64,000 bases of DNA from Trichoplax sp. H2 (Eukaryota > Placozoa > Uniplacotomia > Trichoplacea). Positions 12,126 to 24,174 of the stretch are shown here, one piece after another. Position 1 is the stretch's first letter. Each line of letters opens with the position of its first letter. A model generated the notes under the pieces. The model searched no databases. It had not been told where the DNA came from and was given only the letters and a program-made list of their open reading frames with translations. The DNA is taken from positions 62,001 to 126,000 of the forward strand of contig NOWV01000066.1 in NCBI GenBank assembly GCA_003344405.1. The letters are read 5' to 3'. A program made the position numbers and the translations under genes.

Positions 12126-12683
12126 TGAAGTTAGTTCAGCTAGTCAAGTTGGCTAGTGAGTTAGTTGCTGAACAAGTTAGTGGTTAGAAAAGCGAGTTTA
12201 TGCTAGTTGAAGGATTTGTCAAATAAAAATTTTCTATTCTATCGTACGCTGCAGTACTTATTGAAGAACTAACTAGTATGCCTCTGCTGTTGAGCTAATT
12301 TATCAACAAAGTTTACAAGTTTATAGCAAACAGACACTAGTAAATTAACCCAAGCCAAACATGTTAGCAAGCTCCAGGCAAATTGTGCTGCTGCTATATT
12401 GTTGTCACACACCACTAAAGACAAAGTAGTCTACACACGCCAATCCTTGCGGAGAACGCCACTTACTAACTTGAAGAGGCGAGATTAGCTATATCACCAA
12501 ATAATTCAGTTCCAACGACCGAATACTATGGTATAATTATAGCGTCACAGATAGTGTAGACGAGATAGTCAGAGATTTACTATCATTTATTACTGAAGGA
12601 ATCTTGGCACCCAAGATTATAGTCTTTAGAATTAAATATCAATTGATCAACTAGTTGACTATCTAACCGACTAACTAACTAAA
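12126..12683. mobile_element. Transposon-like element with GTTAGT-rich inverted ends
   Basis: The left end (12126-12185) is rich in agttagt/ctagt words. The right end (12645-12683), with ctagttgactatctaaccga followed by ctaactaac, is its approximate inverse. The right 280 bp (12403-12683) recur at 29662-29923 with about 85-90% identity and an internal deletion, showing that the sequence is dispersed. There is no transposase frame, so it would be non-autonomous. The inner part includes tcacacaccactaaagacaa and the block gaagaggcgagattag. No clear target-site duplication is seen, and the left boundary is uncertain. Confidence 0.5.
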
Positions 12684-13745
12684 AAAGGGATCTTCAATTG
12701 TATACGAGTATTGTTGATGTGGTATTGAATATCAACTTGGATCATCCAAAATCATTAAAATACAGAGTATAATATTTTAGTTTCGTTGAAGAATTTGAGC
12801 TATTTAACGAAGCTATTCGATAAGTTATCGTTGTCAACATGCTGTATAAAAGTAAATTAGACATTAATTCAAAAGTTGATTGATAACATTGCTTAATAGG
12901 TAGTGATTATGTATTGGAGGGAAATGAAGCAAGAGAATTAAGCAAAACTATGCAGTTTATTATTCCACTTGCTAGCCAAAGTAGAAAACAAGACAAAAAA
13001 TATCGTAGAGCAGCACGGATTAAGGTGACGAGATAATAATTGTGTGCCAAAGGTATATTCTCCTCTATATTGCAAATACTTTCTTGAAAGTAATTCGATT
13101 GCAATCATAAGGTAGGTAAATTATAGTAATCCCCAAACAAGTAGATAAAGAATTGCATCACAAGACAGATAGTTGCCTTTATGCACATGTTATAAAACTC
13201 ATATAATACTATTATAGCAATAGATAATTCAACAAATACCAATGCGGCAATGTCCCGTAATTCTATAGCAAATAATATTTTAACAATACAGCAGCAGGAA
13301 CTTCTAAAACTAATACATTGGGACTTGGAAGTCCCTGACAGCAGCATACCAAAATGGTATATTATCAACGATAGTGCACTATAGTACGTAGTATTACTTG
13401 ATTTATAAGCTATTATGTTACCACTATATCGATAAAATACTCAAAAATTTTATACCAAGTCCACTTTGACACTGTCCTTTTAATGAATAACGATAAATTA
13501 CGAGATAGACTATCCTTGTAGCAGTATGAGTTCTCTCATCCTTCTCTGTAGATAACGCAAGAAAGTCTTTCTTAAGCAGATTTCATAGAAATGGATGCAG
13601 ACTAGCGAATGATCCAACTTTCAAATATTCTTAATTAGGATAAACGATTAGTAAATTGCAAATAATGAATAAAGACATACTGTCTGCGAAAGTTTAACTC
13701 CGGTCAAAGATCGATTGTTGGACTTACCTTATCATACTAAAGAGT

Positions 13746-16710
13746 TTACAATTTTGATGGCTTTTTACCAAACATGTAGAAAAATGGATAGCAAAGCTGT
13801 AACATTTCTCCTCCTGTACTTTCTCTTAACATTTCGGCGAATCTAAAATGTTTATGCAAGTATTTAATTATGCATCATAAATAGTAATTCCTAACTCTCT
13901 TGTCCCTGTAACAAGACAACCTCCATTTTCACTTTATTTATGCAGTAACAATTCTTTAGTAGCGTTTGTTGTTTAAACGTACGTCCCAATGATCATATGT
14001 TCTTGATCACTTTCATTTAGTAAGGGATAACTATTTAAAGTGAAATTATTTTTAAATTATTTTTACTTACCGGTACTGGTACTATACTACAACGTCATCT
14101 ATACTTATTTTATAGGGTATTACCCGTATGATAAATTATGTCTGGCTTGCTAATTTCATAGCTAAGTTATTAAGAATATTACATACCGTACTAATAACAT
14201 CCGATTTGCATTGGTGATCTAGTGATATTATTTAACTATGGTCAAACTGAATTATATATTGCGATCTGATTATATTTTATCGTCAAAACTGCCCACAGCT
14301 TTTCTTAATAGTCACAAAGCATAGTAAGACTTATATCCAACATGATGATAATTATGATGGAAGATCCAATGATTCAGCGAAAGTAGATTTAGTAACGTAG
14401 CCATTTAGAGATTGACACAAAGGCGTAGAGTAAGAAAATAGATTTTAAATTATAGACTACAAGTATCAAGTACTTACAGCAGACCAGTGTGTAAGCTATC
14501 ATGAAGTAAAGTAAGAATCATTAACACCGTAACTATTGCAACTAACAACTTAATCTGAGGCAGAAATTGTTAGTACTGCATTGAAAGCTTAAGAGATAGT
14601 ACACCGGCAGAGAATACAATTGTGAATTAGTTCCGGAAGTTAAGCTAATGATTATGGAAAATGGCCAAGACTGTAAGTGCTATAAATAATTCAACACGAC
14701 AAGTTATATTGGAATGTACGAGTATTGTAATAAGAATGTAAAGGTACCTACGTATATATTTAAGAACAGTTATAAAATGCCTCAATTGAAGAGTATGATG
14801 ATCATTCCAGTACATTCTGAAAACACTACAATCGCCCCAACCACCCTCTCTTTAAAATAGCAAGATGGTATTTTATGACTACTGCTAATAAAATAACTAT
14901 AATATGTCCTGCTTGACATATTTATCTATCCACTAACCTTCTTTTCAATTCCGGATCTGGATATGGTAATTCGGCATCAACGCTATCGCCATACGTGTGA
15001 AGTAGACCAATATAACTATCGATATCCATCTGGTTGTCGACAGTATTTGATTCGCCCCTAAAAGCACGTATAAAATTTATTAGAATTGAAATATCTGCAA
15101 TGCACGAGCTGCAGACTATTACTAGCCAAGATCGTATGCCATAACTTTGCAAGCTATAAGAAATACTTGAGCTGAAATGTTGCTATTCTTGCTCATACAG
15201 TATTATCAAAGCTCTATCAAGAAATAAATTACTCGTTTCATATCTTTCTTTCACTCTCTATATATGTTTTATCTTACCTTACTGCCTGGCTAAAAGGCCA
15301 CTCGATATTACTATAGCGACATTTGCCACAATATTTAGCAAATTGATATGTCTCAACACTCAATGGACCATTATATATCTAAATATCAATATTTACAGAA
15401 AAATATAAAATAAAAAATGATTCTATTGGCAATCAATATCAAGCTAATATTGAAACTAGTCTATAAGCCATTCAGCCATCATTCCACATCCAAGTGATTA
15501 GCTAATTGTCCCGACAGTGTTATAGATTTCTTGTAGTTGTCTCCTTGTTTAATGAGTTTTCCGTAGGATGAATCATTTTTTATGCAGCCCATTTTGCATG
15601 GCTATCTTAAACTACTCTTCTGATTAGAATTACTTAAAATATTTTATGATTCTGAGCTACACATCTACCTAACTCTAATCTAGTTGACATCGTTGAACTG
15701 CATTTCTACATACCACATTCCTATATCGGCTACCCATGCAAATCATGCTAGTCTACTTGATTAAATCAAAAAATAATTACTAATGCCTCTTTTCCAACAT
15801 CTATGAATGTAGCTATGACTTAATCTTATGGTCTCTGTGCGATACTACTAACCTACAGTAAAATAGTTGGCGTCGTTGAACTTCTTTTTAACTTGCCATT
15901 TTAGATCTTATGCTACTCAACTTGATTATAAATCTAAATACAATCGCACTTGTTACGACACTTTCCCCTGCCTCTATGATTGAAACTTGCAGTTTATAAA
16001 TCATGGTCAACGATCGAAATAGTGTACGAGTACAATACTAGGCATAAGTAACGTTATATGCATATTAGATAGGATGGACTCTAGTTCATGCTAGCTGAAC
16101 GAGTATACCTAGCCAAATTTTTACGATGAAAATAGCAGACAACGATAGCGATAGGTAATAGTATTTGATAGAATGAACTCAAGCTCATTTCAGTTTCTTG
16201 ATAGTAACTTACGTAATAATTTAATTCCTCAGCTTGATCACAATTCATGATAACAGGATCGTTATAGGCATACAATGCTACACAACCTGTACCAGGCTTA
16301 AGAACGCGATTAACTTCAGAAAGAAATCGATCGATATTAAACCAGTGGATAGCCTGAGCACATATAACCAAATCGACGATATTATCTTCGAGGGGAAGAT
16401 TTTCCGCTGGGCTAAGTTGATAGGTAATATTAGGATCATGGTTGTCTTGGCGAGCTAAATCGATTTGAGTTGCGCTATGATCGAAACCGATAATTCGATT
16501 AAAATACGGAGCATATTGCTGGGTTGATGTACCGGGACCACAGCCAACGTCGATGGCTAAATCAAATTTGTCTTGTTGATTTATTCCTTGTTTTAAATAA
16601 TCCATCACTTGTTGGATAAGAGAAGGCGGATAAGTAGGCCTAAATTTATCATAATTTTGACTTATCCAATTTTTATCAAAGACGTGATAAGGCTTATCTG
16701 GTTGTGTCAT
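13746..16710 (-). CDS. SAM-dependent methyltransferase, copy A
   Basis: Four exons read on the minus strand: 16213-16710, 15278-15378, 14938-15057, 13746-13842. They join in phase to 271 aa. This is a class I, type-11-like methyltransferase of the family that includes trans-aconitate methyltransferase-like proteins of fungi and amoebae. Motif I is DVGCGPG at 54-60. FDHS at 76-79 carries the acidic residue expected to bind the SAM ribose. VDLVICAQAIHWF at 112-124 is the motif around the active site, and VLKPGTG at 136-142 follows. The second exon encodes KCRYSNIEWPFSQ, and the third SYIGLLHTY with PYPDPEL, matching the C-terminal helical part of this family. The protein ends GKKPSKL. The start ATG at 16710 is the first in frame and matches copy B. 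The substrate is unknown; small carboxylates are one possibility from the family. Exon lengths 498/101/120/97 are identical to copy B after removal of its duplication, which supports the model. Confidence 0.75.
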
Positions 16711-16970
16711 GCTTAATGAGAACTTCTGAGAAAGCTAAAGGTAATTCTTATATAGAACTACTTCAATTAATCGACTAAGATACGTTTAATGGATTGATTT
16801 TGCAGTCACTTTATAGCCAATGTACAATATTTCACGATGTAGTTGCTGAAAAGGATGAAATAGATTATCGATTCACTACTTTCAAAGATTGGAAGTAGAA
16901 GATCTAGACAAAAATAAATTGTAAAGAATGAATCTCAAAATATCGACTAGGATGGCCACGCATCTATTGC

Positions 16971-17104
16971 GGTCCATGTATGTGATGAAGACATCGTATA
17001 TGCTGACTGTGATGACGAGGGCAATCTATATGATGGCCGAACTAATAGGCAAGCTTTCGCCATCATGGTCAGCGTATAAGATGCCTTTATAACATACATG
17101 GACC
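16971..17104. repeat. Near-perfect 45-bp-arm inverted repeat
   Basis: The left arm 16971-17015 begins ggtccatgtatgtgatgaag. The right arm ends aacatacatggacc at 17104. Reverse-complementing the right arm gives roughly 38 of 45 identities with the left. The loop is about 44 bases. The flanking sequence aligns with copy B near 24160-24180, where the palindrome is absent, so it was gained by copy A or lost from copy B. It lies upstream of methyltransferase copy A. Confidence 0.75.
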
Positions 17105-17335
17105 CTAACATATCTGAGAATTGAGATAGGGATAGGGAGAAAACTGTGTGTTTCGATCGGAGTCTATTTCAAAGATAGTACCGTAACAACTTAAAAATCT
17201 ATGCTGTAATTTTATGAGTCTTCAAGGCAATGCATCTAAGAATTGAGATAAGGATAGGAAAATAAACTGGTGAGTTATGCTCAGAGTTCATTTTAAGGAG
17301 AAGATTGACTTGGTCAAATCTTATCTGTCATTAAA
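17104..17335. repeat. Tandem repeat, 2 units of about 116 bp (upstream of copy A)
   Basis: Two units start near 17109 and 17229 with gaattgagatagggatagg. They contain a (g)agtctatttcaaagata or agttcattttaaggag block and end with cttcaaggcaatgcatctaa. This is the same repeat family as the longer array upstream of copy B at 24175-24880, so the satellite was part of the duplicated segment. Confidence 0.75.
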
Positions 17336-17939
17336 GTAGAAAAATAGTACTTCCCCTTAACACGAAGTTTAGTTTAAGATATTCTTACAGTTGTAATTAA
17401 ATTGAAATTCTCATTTTTATTCGTTGTACGATCTTATCAAGTTTCATCGAGAATCAATTCCAATTAACTCAATGATACAAGTTAATGTCTAGTTCAATTG
17501 AACGGTGATTAAGCTTTCAAGAGGCAAATAGCGCCATCCCATTATGGTTAATCACGTACACTGCTAAGACTGTGCGATCGTTTCTTAATAGGTGCAAGTT
17601 AAATGATTTACGTCACGGTGACAATTTGCCTCGAGTTTACTTTATCCAATATGATGACTCTAGCGCACAGGATGCATATAATAACTAACTCCAAGTGTTT
17701 CAAATAAGATAGAATTAGTGTAGAATATCGTGTATATACATCTACTTATTAAGGATGCTATACTTCAAAAAACTGAGGAAAAAGCATTCGTAGATGATTA
17801 CTTTAATACTTAGTCAACTATAACTCAACAATTTAAATGGTTGGTTAAACAAGTAAAATATATATCTAACAACTAACAATGTATTACCTTATTTAACTAT
17901 TTTCTACTTGTCTAGCTAATATCGACCTTACTATATTTA

Positions 17940-18160
17940 CTACATCAATGGATTAACTCATGTCGGCCAAGGGAACATGTAAAACGGATAGCACTCACAT
18001 GAAATAAAAATGGACGAAGTACGATCAATAACAATCTAGATAAATTGATTAGGTTGATATTAGAATCATGAATGAGATAATTTCTACTAGTCTACAGTTA
18101 CAAATTTTTTCAACAAAGTAAATCAATCATCGCGACTATTCTAGATCTATCTATTCTATT
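17940..18160 (-). pseudogene. GPCR remnant, decayed (paralogue of 25365-25595)
   Basis: The sequence aligns with 25365-25595 through shared blocks such as actcatgtcggccaaggga and cagataaa...gatta-gttgatatta. In the better-preserved paralogue this region encodes a TM3-like SAEHYLLYMFPLA stretch on the minus strand; here the frame is broken by indels and stops. It marks the outer part of the duplicated segment carrying methyltransferase copy A. Confidence 0.4.
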
Positions 18161-18199
18161 ACTCTTTGACTTACCGAGAGTTGAAAGGGTTGGAATGGC

Positions 18200-19190
18200 T
18201 TTAAGATGGTTTCCACAATATCCTTTATGATAGGCAGTTTACAAAATAAAGCATCATTCTATAGGATACTGGAGATTGCATGCATTAATATTTGATTATA
18301 CTTCAATAAAAAATAATGCAGATTAATTATAAATGCGTAGATAACAATAAGGAACTACAACTAGTTGAATAAATAACTAATAGCTACCATAATAAAATAC
18401 TTTTATCGCAGCAACTGTTCTGTAACAATGTCAATTTGAGTATAGTATTACTTGTTCTGCCTACTATGGCCAACGCTATAATTCTTCATATTCTACATTA
18501 CTATGATCAGTCAGTATAAGCTCTTTATGAAGACATATTACCTAATGGAAGCAATTATTTATTGTAGTCGAACCATTTATTGGCTCTAAATCTACCTCTC
18601 TGTATTGATCAATTATTAGCTAGCCAATAATTCTTCCATTTTATTATTAAGTCGAACTTTTATTGACCATGAATCGTTTCCTATATGAGAGCTTTAGTAT
18701 TATCCATTTTAATATCTATTTCTTACATTATTTGTAGCATTACTATCATTATCGTCATTAAACAGCCTGAAAATATACCATCAGAAATCATATATTGCTA
18801 TTAGAATATCCTACCACTCCTCTAACAATGATGCTTTTAAATTAATTAGGCTCAGAATGATACAGTGTCCGTACGTAATTATATGAATCAATCGATTTTT
18901 CTATGTAGCTGTTACAATTTAGACATTGAGAACGGGTCTTAAACACTATTGTCACTAATACTTGTGTCCCCAATTGACTTAGGAGACTTATCGTAGTTAG
19001 ACTAACTTTTGACTACACAGATAAGTTGCCAACGGGTAATAAGTTTAAGGACTTTATTTATTGAGATAAATCCTAGTCAAAAAATATACTAAAAAGTACG
19101 TTAGAAAACTCTTGGCAATAATGATCAAGTGAATCTAAAAATGATTAAATGGAACTGAACAGGTAATTTAGTGCTCGGTTTTATATGTCT
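18200..19190. other. Repeat-derived intergenic stretch
   Basis: No gene. The part at 18380-18680 is recognisably related to 25850-26140 (shared aacaatgtcaa..gagta, then ttattaagtcgaacttttat versus ttctaaagtcgaaatcttat), continuing the duplicated segment. Near 18840-18910 a diverged extra unit of the 19.5-19.9 kb tandem repeat can be seen (attaggctcagaatgatac). Confidence 0.4.
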
Positions 19191-19202
19191 CGGCCTCCGC
19201 CG
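19191..19202. repeat. Small GC hairpin 1 (cggc-ctcc-gccg)
   Basis: A perfect 4-bp GC stem with a 4-base loop stands out in a region of about 30% GC. It belongs to the group of similar hairpins at 19333, 19496, 20252 and 31823. Confidence 0.45.
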
Positions 19203-19332
19203 GTGGTGCTTGTGTTAACAGCTTAGACATAGCGACTTACACTGTATATTATAGGAGTCTAGATAAAAGAAGTTAACATAGATCAGTATAAGTCAACGCT
19301 AATTAACAATCATAAACTATTTGCGCTAATTA

Positions 19333-19346
19333 GAGCCTCAAGGCTC
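19333..19346. repeat. Small GC hairpin 2 (gagcc-tcaa-ggctc)
   Basis: A perfect 5-bp stem with a 4-base loop, in AT-rich surroundings between hairpins 1 and 3. Confidence 0.45.
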
Positions 19347-19495
19347 AGCACGAATTACGCCTTACACTTAAGTATTAATATTCAGTTACTTAGACTTTAA
19401 CCTTGACAACAGCAAGTCTCGTTAACGTCTATTAAACTACTGGAACAAACAACAATTTATATCAGATATTTTAATTAACGCTGTCATCATTATTT

Positions 19496-19510
19496 CGGAG
19501 CTTGGCTCCG
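19496..19510. repeat. Small GC hairpin 3 (cggagc-ttg-gctccg)
   Basis: A perfect 6-bp stem with a 3-base loop, immediately preceding the first unit of the 131-138 bp tandem repeat. Confidence 0.5.
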
Positions 19511-19865
19511 TAACAGTATCAGTTAAGGGCTGAATTTATAGTCAGAAGGAATATTCGTATATGTCTATCCTTACTACAATTAAGCCACAACATTGATAAA
19601 ATTAATTAGGCTAAGAACTATACAGTTATGTATTTACTGATCTATTTTTTTAGGTATCAGTGAAGGGCTGAGTTTGTAGCAGTAGGAATATACACATATC
19701 CTTATTCCAATTAAGCCAGAACACCAACAAAATTAAGTAGACTAAGAGCTATACAATTATGTAATTATCAATCTATTTTTCTATGTATCAGGTAAGGACT
19801 GAGTTTGTAGTCTGAAGGAATAAACGCCCATTCTTATTCCAATTAAGCCACAATATCAATAGAAA
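19511..19865. repeat. Tandem repeat, 3 units of 131-138 bp
   Basis: Repeated blocks are agttaagggctga (near 19521), gtgaagggctgag (19660) and ggtaaggactgag (19791), each followed by tttatagtc/tttgtagtc, agaaggaata, tccttattccaattaagcca and aattaggctaagaactatac. The units are 80-85% alike by eye. No coding frame. Confidence 0.8.
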
Positions 19866-20251
19866 TGATGATCGATTTTATATTTTAAAGTCATACAATA
19901 TCGACTCTGTGATCCTTATTGGCAATAAGGGAGTAATTGCCATATTACTTTTATTGTTCCTTTGCAATACATCAATAATATTCTAATCAGCATTATAGAG
20001 TAATCGGATGTTAATAAAATGTTGTCAAATTATGCAAAGTAAACTTGCAAATGAGTGTTCAATCATAATATTACTACTCAGCAATGGTTAATATAATTTT
20101 AATCTGTCCAGTAGCATTATTCTTCACATTAGGATATGTAGGGCAGATATTATAATTGCCGAATTATTATCAAAGACTGTAATAAGGTTTCATCCGTGAA
20201 TGCATTATTGAAAAGTAGTATTCTAGAAGCATAGTTGTGAATATAGTAGTG

Positions 20252-20267
20252 CCCGGCTATTGCCGGG
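20252..20267. repeat. Small GC hairpin 4 (cccggc-tatt-gccggg)
   Basis: A perfect 6-bp all-GC stem with a 4-base loop in AT-rich DNA. It is the strongest member of the local hairpin group. Confidence 0.55.
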
Positions 20268-20332
20268 ATATATATAATGTCGAATGGTAATACTAACTAT
20301 TAATTATTAACAAATACAGTATTGTAGTGCTG

Positions 20333-20371
20333 TACCGTGCATTTGTACAGCATAAAGTACAGTGCACGGTA
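20333..20371. repeat. Inverted repeat taccgtgca...tgcacggta
   Basis: Perfect 9-bp arms at 20333-20341 and 20363-20371 enclose a 21-base loop that itself contains gtac words. It fits a stem-loop or a nested GTAC palindrome of the kind found elsewhere in this window. Confidence 0.6.
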
Positions 20372-21423
20372 TAAAGTTACTGAACCTCTGACAGGTCTAT
20401 CAAATGGTAATACTATCTGTTAAATGAGCACATTATCGTAAACGGTCAGCAAAGCGACGGGAGTTTGTACTAGTTTATTCTACTTGGACGATTGCTGTTT
20501 TTTTTAACTGTTCAAATTCAAGCGATTTTTACAACATCATTAAAAAAGAGGATGGATTAACTATCAGCATATATGGTATTTGCTTAATTCTAACGTGATT
20601 GATAATATACCAAATAGGTAGTGGTTATGTGTTGGAGAGAAATGAAGTAACTACTGTAGGTTAAGCAAAACTAAGTAGTTTATTATTTCATTATGTAGCA
20701 CAAGCAAAAGACTAGGCCAAAAATGACCATAGCGCTGCACAGCTCAAGATAAACTTAATTATTGCATAATAGATATAGCATTATATTCTGCTCTATATTG
20801 CAGATACCCTATTTAAGTAATTCGATTGTAATCACAAGCTACGCAAATCAAAATAGCACTAAAACCAGCAGACAAAGAATAAAATCACAAGATTGATATC
20901 GTAATGTTATGCATTATAATATCATATCAAATTATCAAAATGTTATTTTAGCAAATATGGTATTATCCTACGATTCTATAGTATATCACGGTTACCTTAG
21001 GCAATGTCTTAGCACTAAAACAACATATCAAAAAAGCATATTATTAACCATAGTTAGCTATAGTAGTAATACGGAAAAATAAACTATCACGTTACAACAA
21101 TATCGAAAAAATACAATCATTCTAGACCGAGTCCATTCTGATATTATCCTTTTAAATGAATAACGATAAGCTACGAGATAGCTTAGTCTTGTAGCAACAT
21201 GAATTCTTTCATTCTCATTTGTAGATTAAGGAAAGCAGTCTTTTTTCTGTCGATTTTAATAAAAATGAATATGGACTAGCGAATGATCCAAATTCCCAAT
21301 ACTTTTAATTCAATAACGTTTAGTAATTCCCAAAGGAAGGTAAGGAGATACTTTCAGGAAAGTTTAATAAGTACACCCATCAAAGGTCGATTGCTGGTCA
21401 TTGAGTTTATCAAACTAGAGAAT

Positions 21424-23922
21424 TTATATCTTTGACGGCTTACGGCCAAGCATATAATAATATGTATAGCGATGTTGTAAAATTTCTGCCCCTGTACTTT
21501 CTTTCAACATTTTGGCCAGTCTGCAACATCAATGCAAATGTTAAAATTTATATTATCAATAGTAACTCCAAAATACCTCGATAAAATAAGTCTAATTTCC
21601 TAATTTTTATGACAAAGCCATTAAGAATAAAATGTACTTTACTAATGGCATTATAGATGGTATAGTTGTATTATTGAGCTAAGGTAAACCTGAATGGTAT
21701 CTTTCAGTTGATTTGTATTTATCGACAAAAATTGCCAATAGTTGTTCTTCATTGTCATAAAGCATGGAAACATTTCTATCCAACATGATGATAGAAATCA
21801 ATAATATATACGTGCTTATTAACTGACCTTATTTTCAATTCTGGATCTGGATATGGCAAATCGACATTTACGTTATCACTATAGGTGTGAAGTAGATTAA
21901 CATAAGCCTCGACATCCAATGGACTGTCGACAATAATTGAATTGTCCCTAGCACATGTAAAATTCATTAAAATTGAGATAAAATACGTGCAATATACAAG
22001 CTGCATGTTATCACAAGTTATGATCGGATACAATAATTTTATAAGCTGAAAGAAACACTCGAGCTGTAATATGGCTATTCCTGCTAATACTATCCCCGTT
22101 CTATCAAGAAATAAATTACTTATTTCATATCTTTCTTCTACGCTCTCATTTGTCTTACCTTATTGTTTGGCTAAAAGGCCATTCGATATTTTTATAGCAA
22201 CATTTAGTAAAATAATGAGCCGACTTATATTCCGGAACATCAAATAGATCAAAATAAATCTAAGTATCACAATTTCAAAAAGTTAAATGAAAAAATTGAT
22301 TCCATTGATAGCCAATAACAAGCAAAGATTAATCTAGTTTTTAAGCTATTTAGCCATCATTTTACATTCAAGGAACTAGTGAATTGTCCTGATAGTTTAT
22401 GGGATTCCTTATAGTTTTTCTCCACTGTCTATGACTTTTAATTACAATAGGTATCATTTTATTATATGGTCGACATTGCATGACGATTCTAAGCTGCTCT
22501 TCTGATCGGAAAATTACTTAAATTATCGTGTAATTTTAAGCTATACTCTTCATTAAGTCTAGTCTAGTTGACATCGTTGAACCATACGCGCATTTCTACC
22601 TGCCATGTTCCAGCATCAGTTAACCATGCAAATGATACTAATTAACTTGATTACAACCACAAAGTGATTACTTATATTCTTTCTCCTACAACGATAACTT
22701 GATCTTATAGCTTCTATGTTACGCTACTATACTACTATAAAACAGCTTGCATGGTGATTTTAAACTGCTCTTCCGATCGAAAAATGACTTAAATAATCTA
22801 GTGATTCTGAGTCATACTCTTTAACTCTAATCTACGCAAATGACATTGTTAAACTACGTTTCTACCTGCCATATTCCAGCGTGGGTTAATCATGCAAATG
22901 ATACTACTTTGCTTGATTACAATCACAAAATGATTACTTATGTCTCTTCTCCTACAACAATAACTTGATCTTATAGCTTTCATGTTACACTACTGTCTTA
23001 TTGTGAACTATTTTCCCATTCGCCACGTTACACAGACCAACTTAACATCGTATGGCTACTTAACTTGGTTATGAATCAAAATTACAATTACTCTTGTTAC
23101 TTTCCTCAGCCACTTTAATGGAGAGTTAAGGCTAATGAATCATAGTCAACGATCAAAATAGTATACAACGTTAGCCATTGGTTACGATAGGGACAAGTAT
23201 TCGATTGAACGAATTCAAGCTCATTCTAGCTAAGCGAACATACCTACTCAGAATTTTACTAAGTCAATTTCCATTTCTTGAAAGTAACTTACATGATGAT
23301 TTAGTTGCTGAGCTTCATCACAATTCATGATAACCGGAATGCTATAAGCATATAGTGCTACACAACCTGGAGTAGGTTTAAGGAAACAATTAACTTCAGC
23401 AAAAACTAGATCCATATTAAACTATAATTGCTCGACTTGATCATAATTCATGATAACAAGAAGGCTATAAGCATACTGTACAATGCTATATATATAACCT
23501 GTATTAGGTTTTAGGACACGATTCACTTCAGCAAAAAATTGATCCATATTAAACCAGTGGATAGCCTGAGCACATACAACCAAATCGACAGTATTGTCTT
23601 CAAAGGGTAGTGTTTCTGCTGCGCTTACTTGAAAGGTAACATTAGGATGTTGATTTTCTTGGCGAGCTTGATCAAGTTGAGTTGCGCTATGATCCGTACC
23701 GATAACTCGATTAAAATATGGAGCATACTGTTTGGTCGATATACCGGACCCACAGCCAACATCAATGGCTAAATCAAATTTATCTTGTTGGCTTGCCCCT
23801 TGGCTTAAATAATCCATCACTCGTTGAATAAGAGAGGTTGGATAACTAGGCCTAAATTGATCATAATTTTGACTTATCCAAGTTTTATCATAGAGGTGAT
23901 ACGTCTGAGTTGGCTCTGTCAT
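21424..23922 (-). pseudogene. SAM-dependent methyltransferase, copy B, with internal duplication
   Basis: Exons are 23293-23922, 22159-22259, 21838-21957 and 21424-21520. Exons 2-4 have exactly the lengths of copy A (101/120/97) and remain open, ending GRKPSKI. Exon 1 starts MTEPTQTYHLYDKTW and keeps motif I as DVGCGSG, the FNMDQFF block and VLKPNTG. It holds a 132-bp (44-codon) direct duplication of the segment from FNMD to QL: one copy at about 23417-23548, the second at about 23285-23416. An in-frame TAG at 23422-23424 sits at the junction. Without the duplication, exon 1 would again be 498 nt. As read, translation stops after 166 residues, before the C-terminal half. A tttatag-like acceptor at the junction leaves room for splicing around it, so loss of function is likely but not proven. 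Confidence 0.6.
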
Positions 23923-24174
23923 GGTTATTAAGAACTTTTCGGAAGATTGGAGTTAATTCTGATACAGGACTGTTTCTAGCAATCGATCAAATAAGGCAAG
24001 TTCAATGGATCGATTTTGTAGTTACTTTATCGCCAATGTATATCAGGACTTACTTGTTGAACACAATAAAATGGATTGTTGATTCACCACTTTCAAAGAT
24101 TGGAGGTACGAAATCTAGACAAAATAAATTGTAAAGAATCAATCATAAAATATCGGCCAGGATGGCAATGCATC

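Noticed and set aside
14240-14345. Extra exon of the methyltransferase between exons 3 and 4 (conserved block also at 21690-21785 and 28010-28090)
   Set aside because: Copy B is open there (LYDNEEQLLAIFVDKYKS), but copy A has an in-frame TAA and exons 3 and 4 already join in phase; conservation is explained by the segment duplication.
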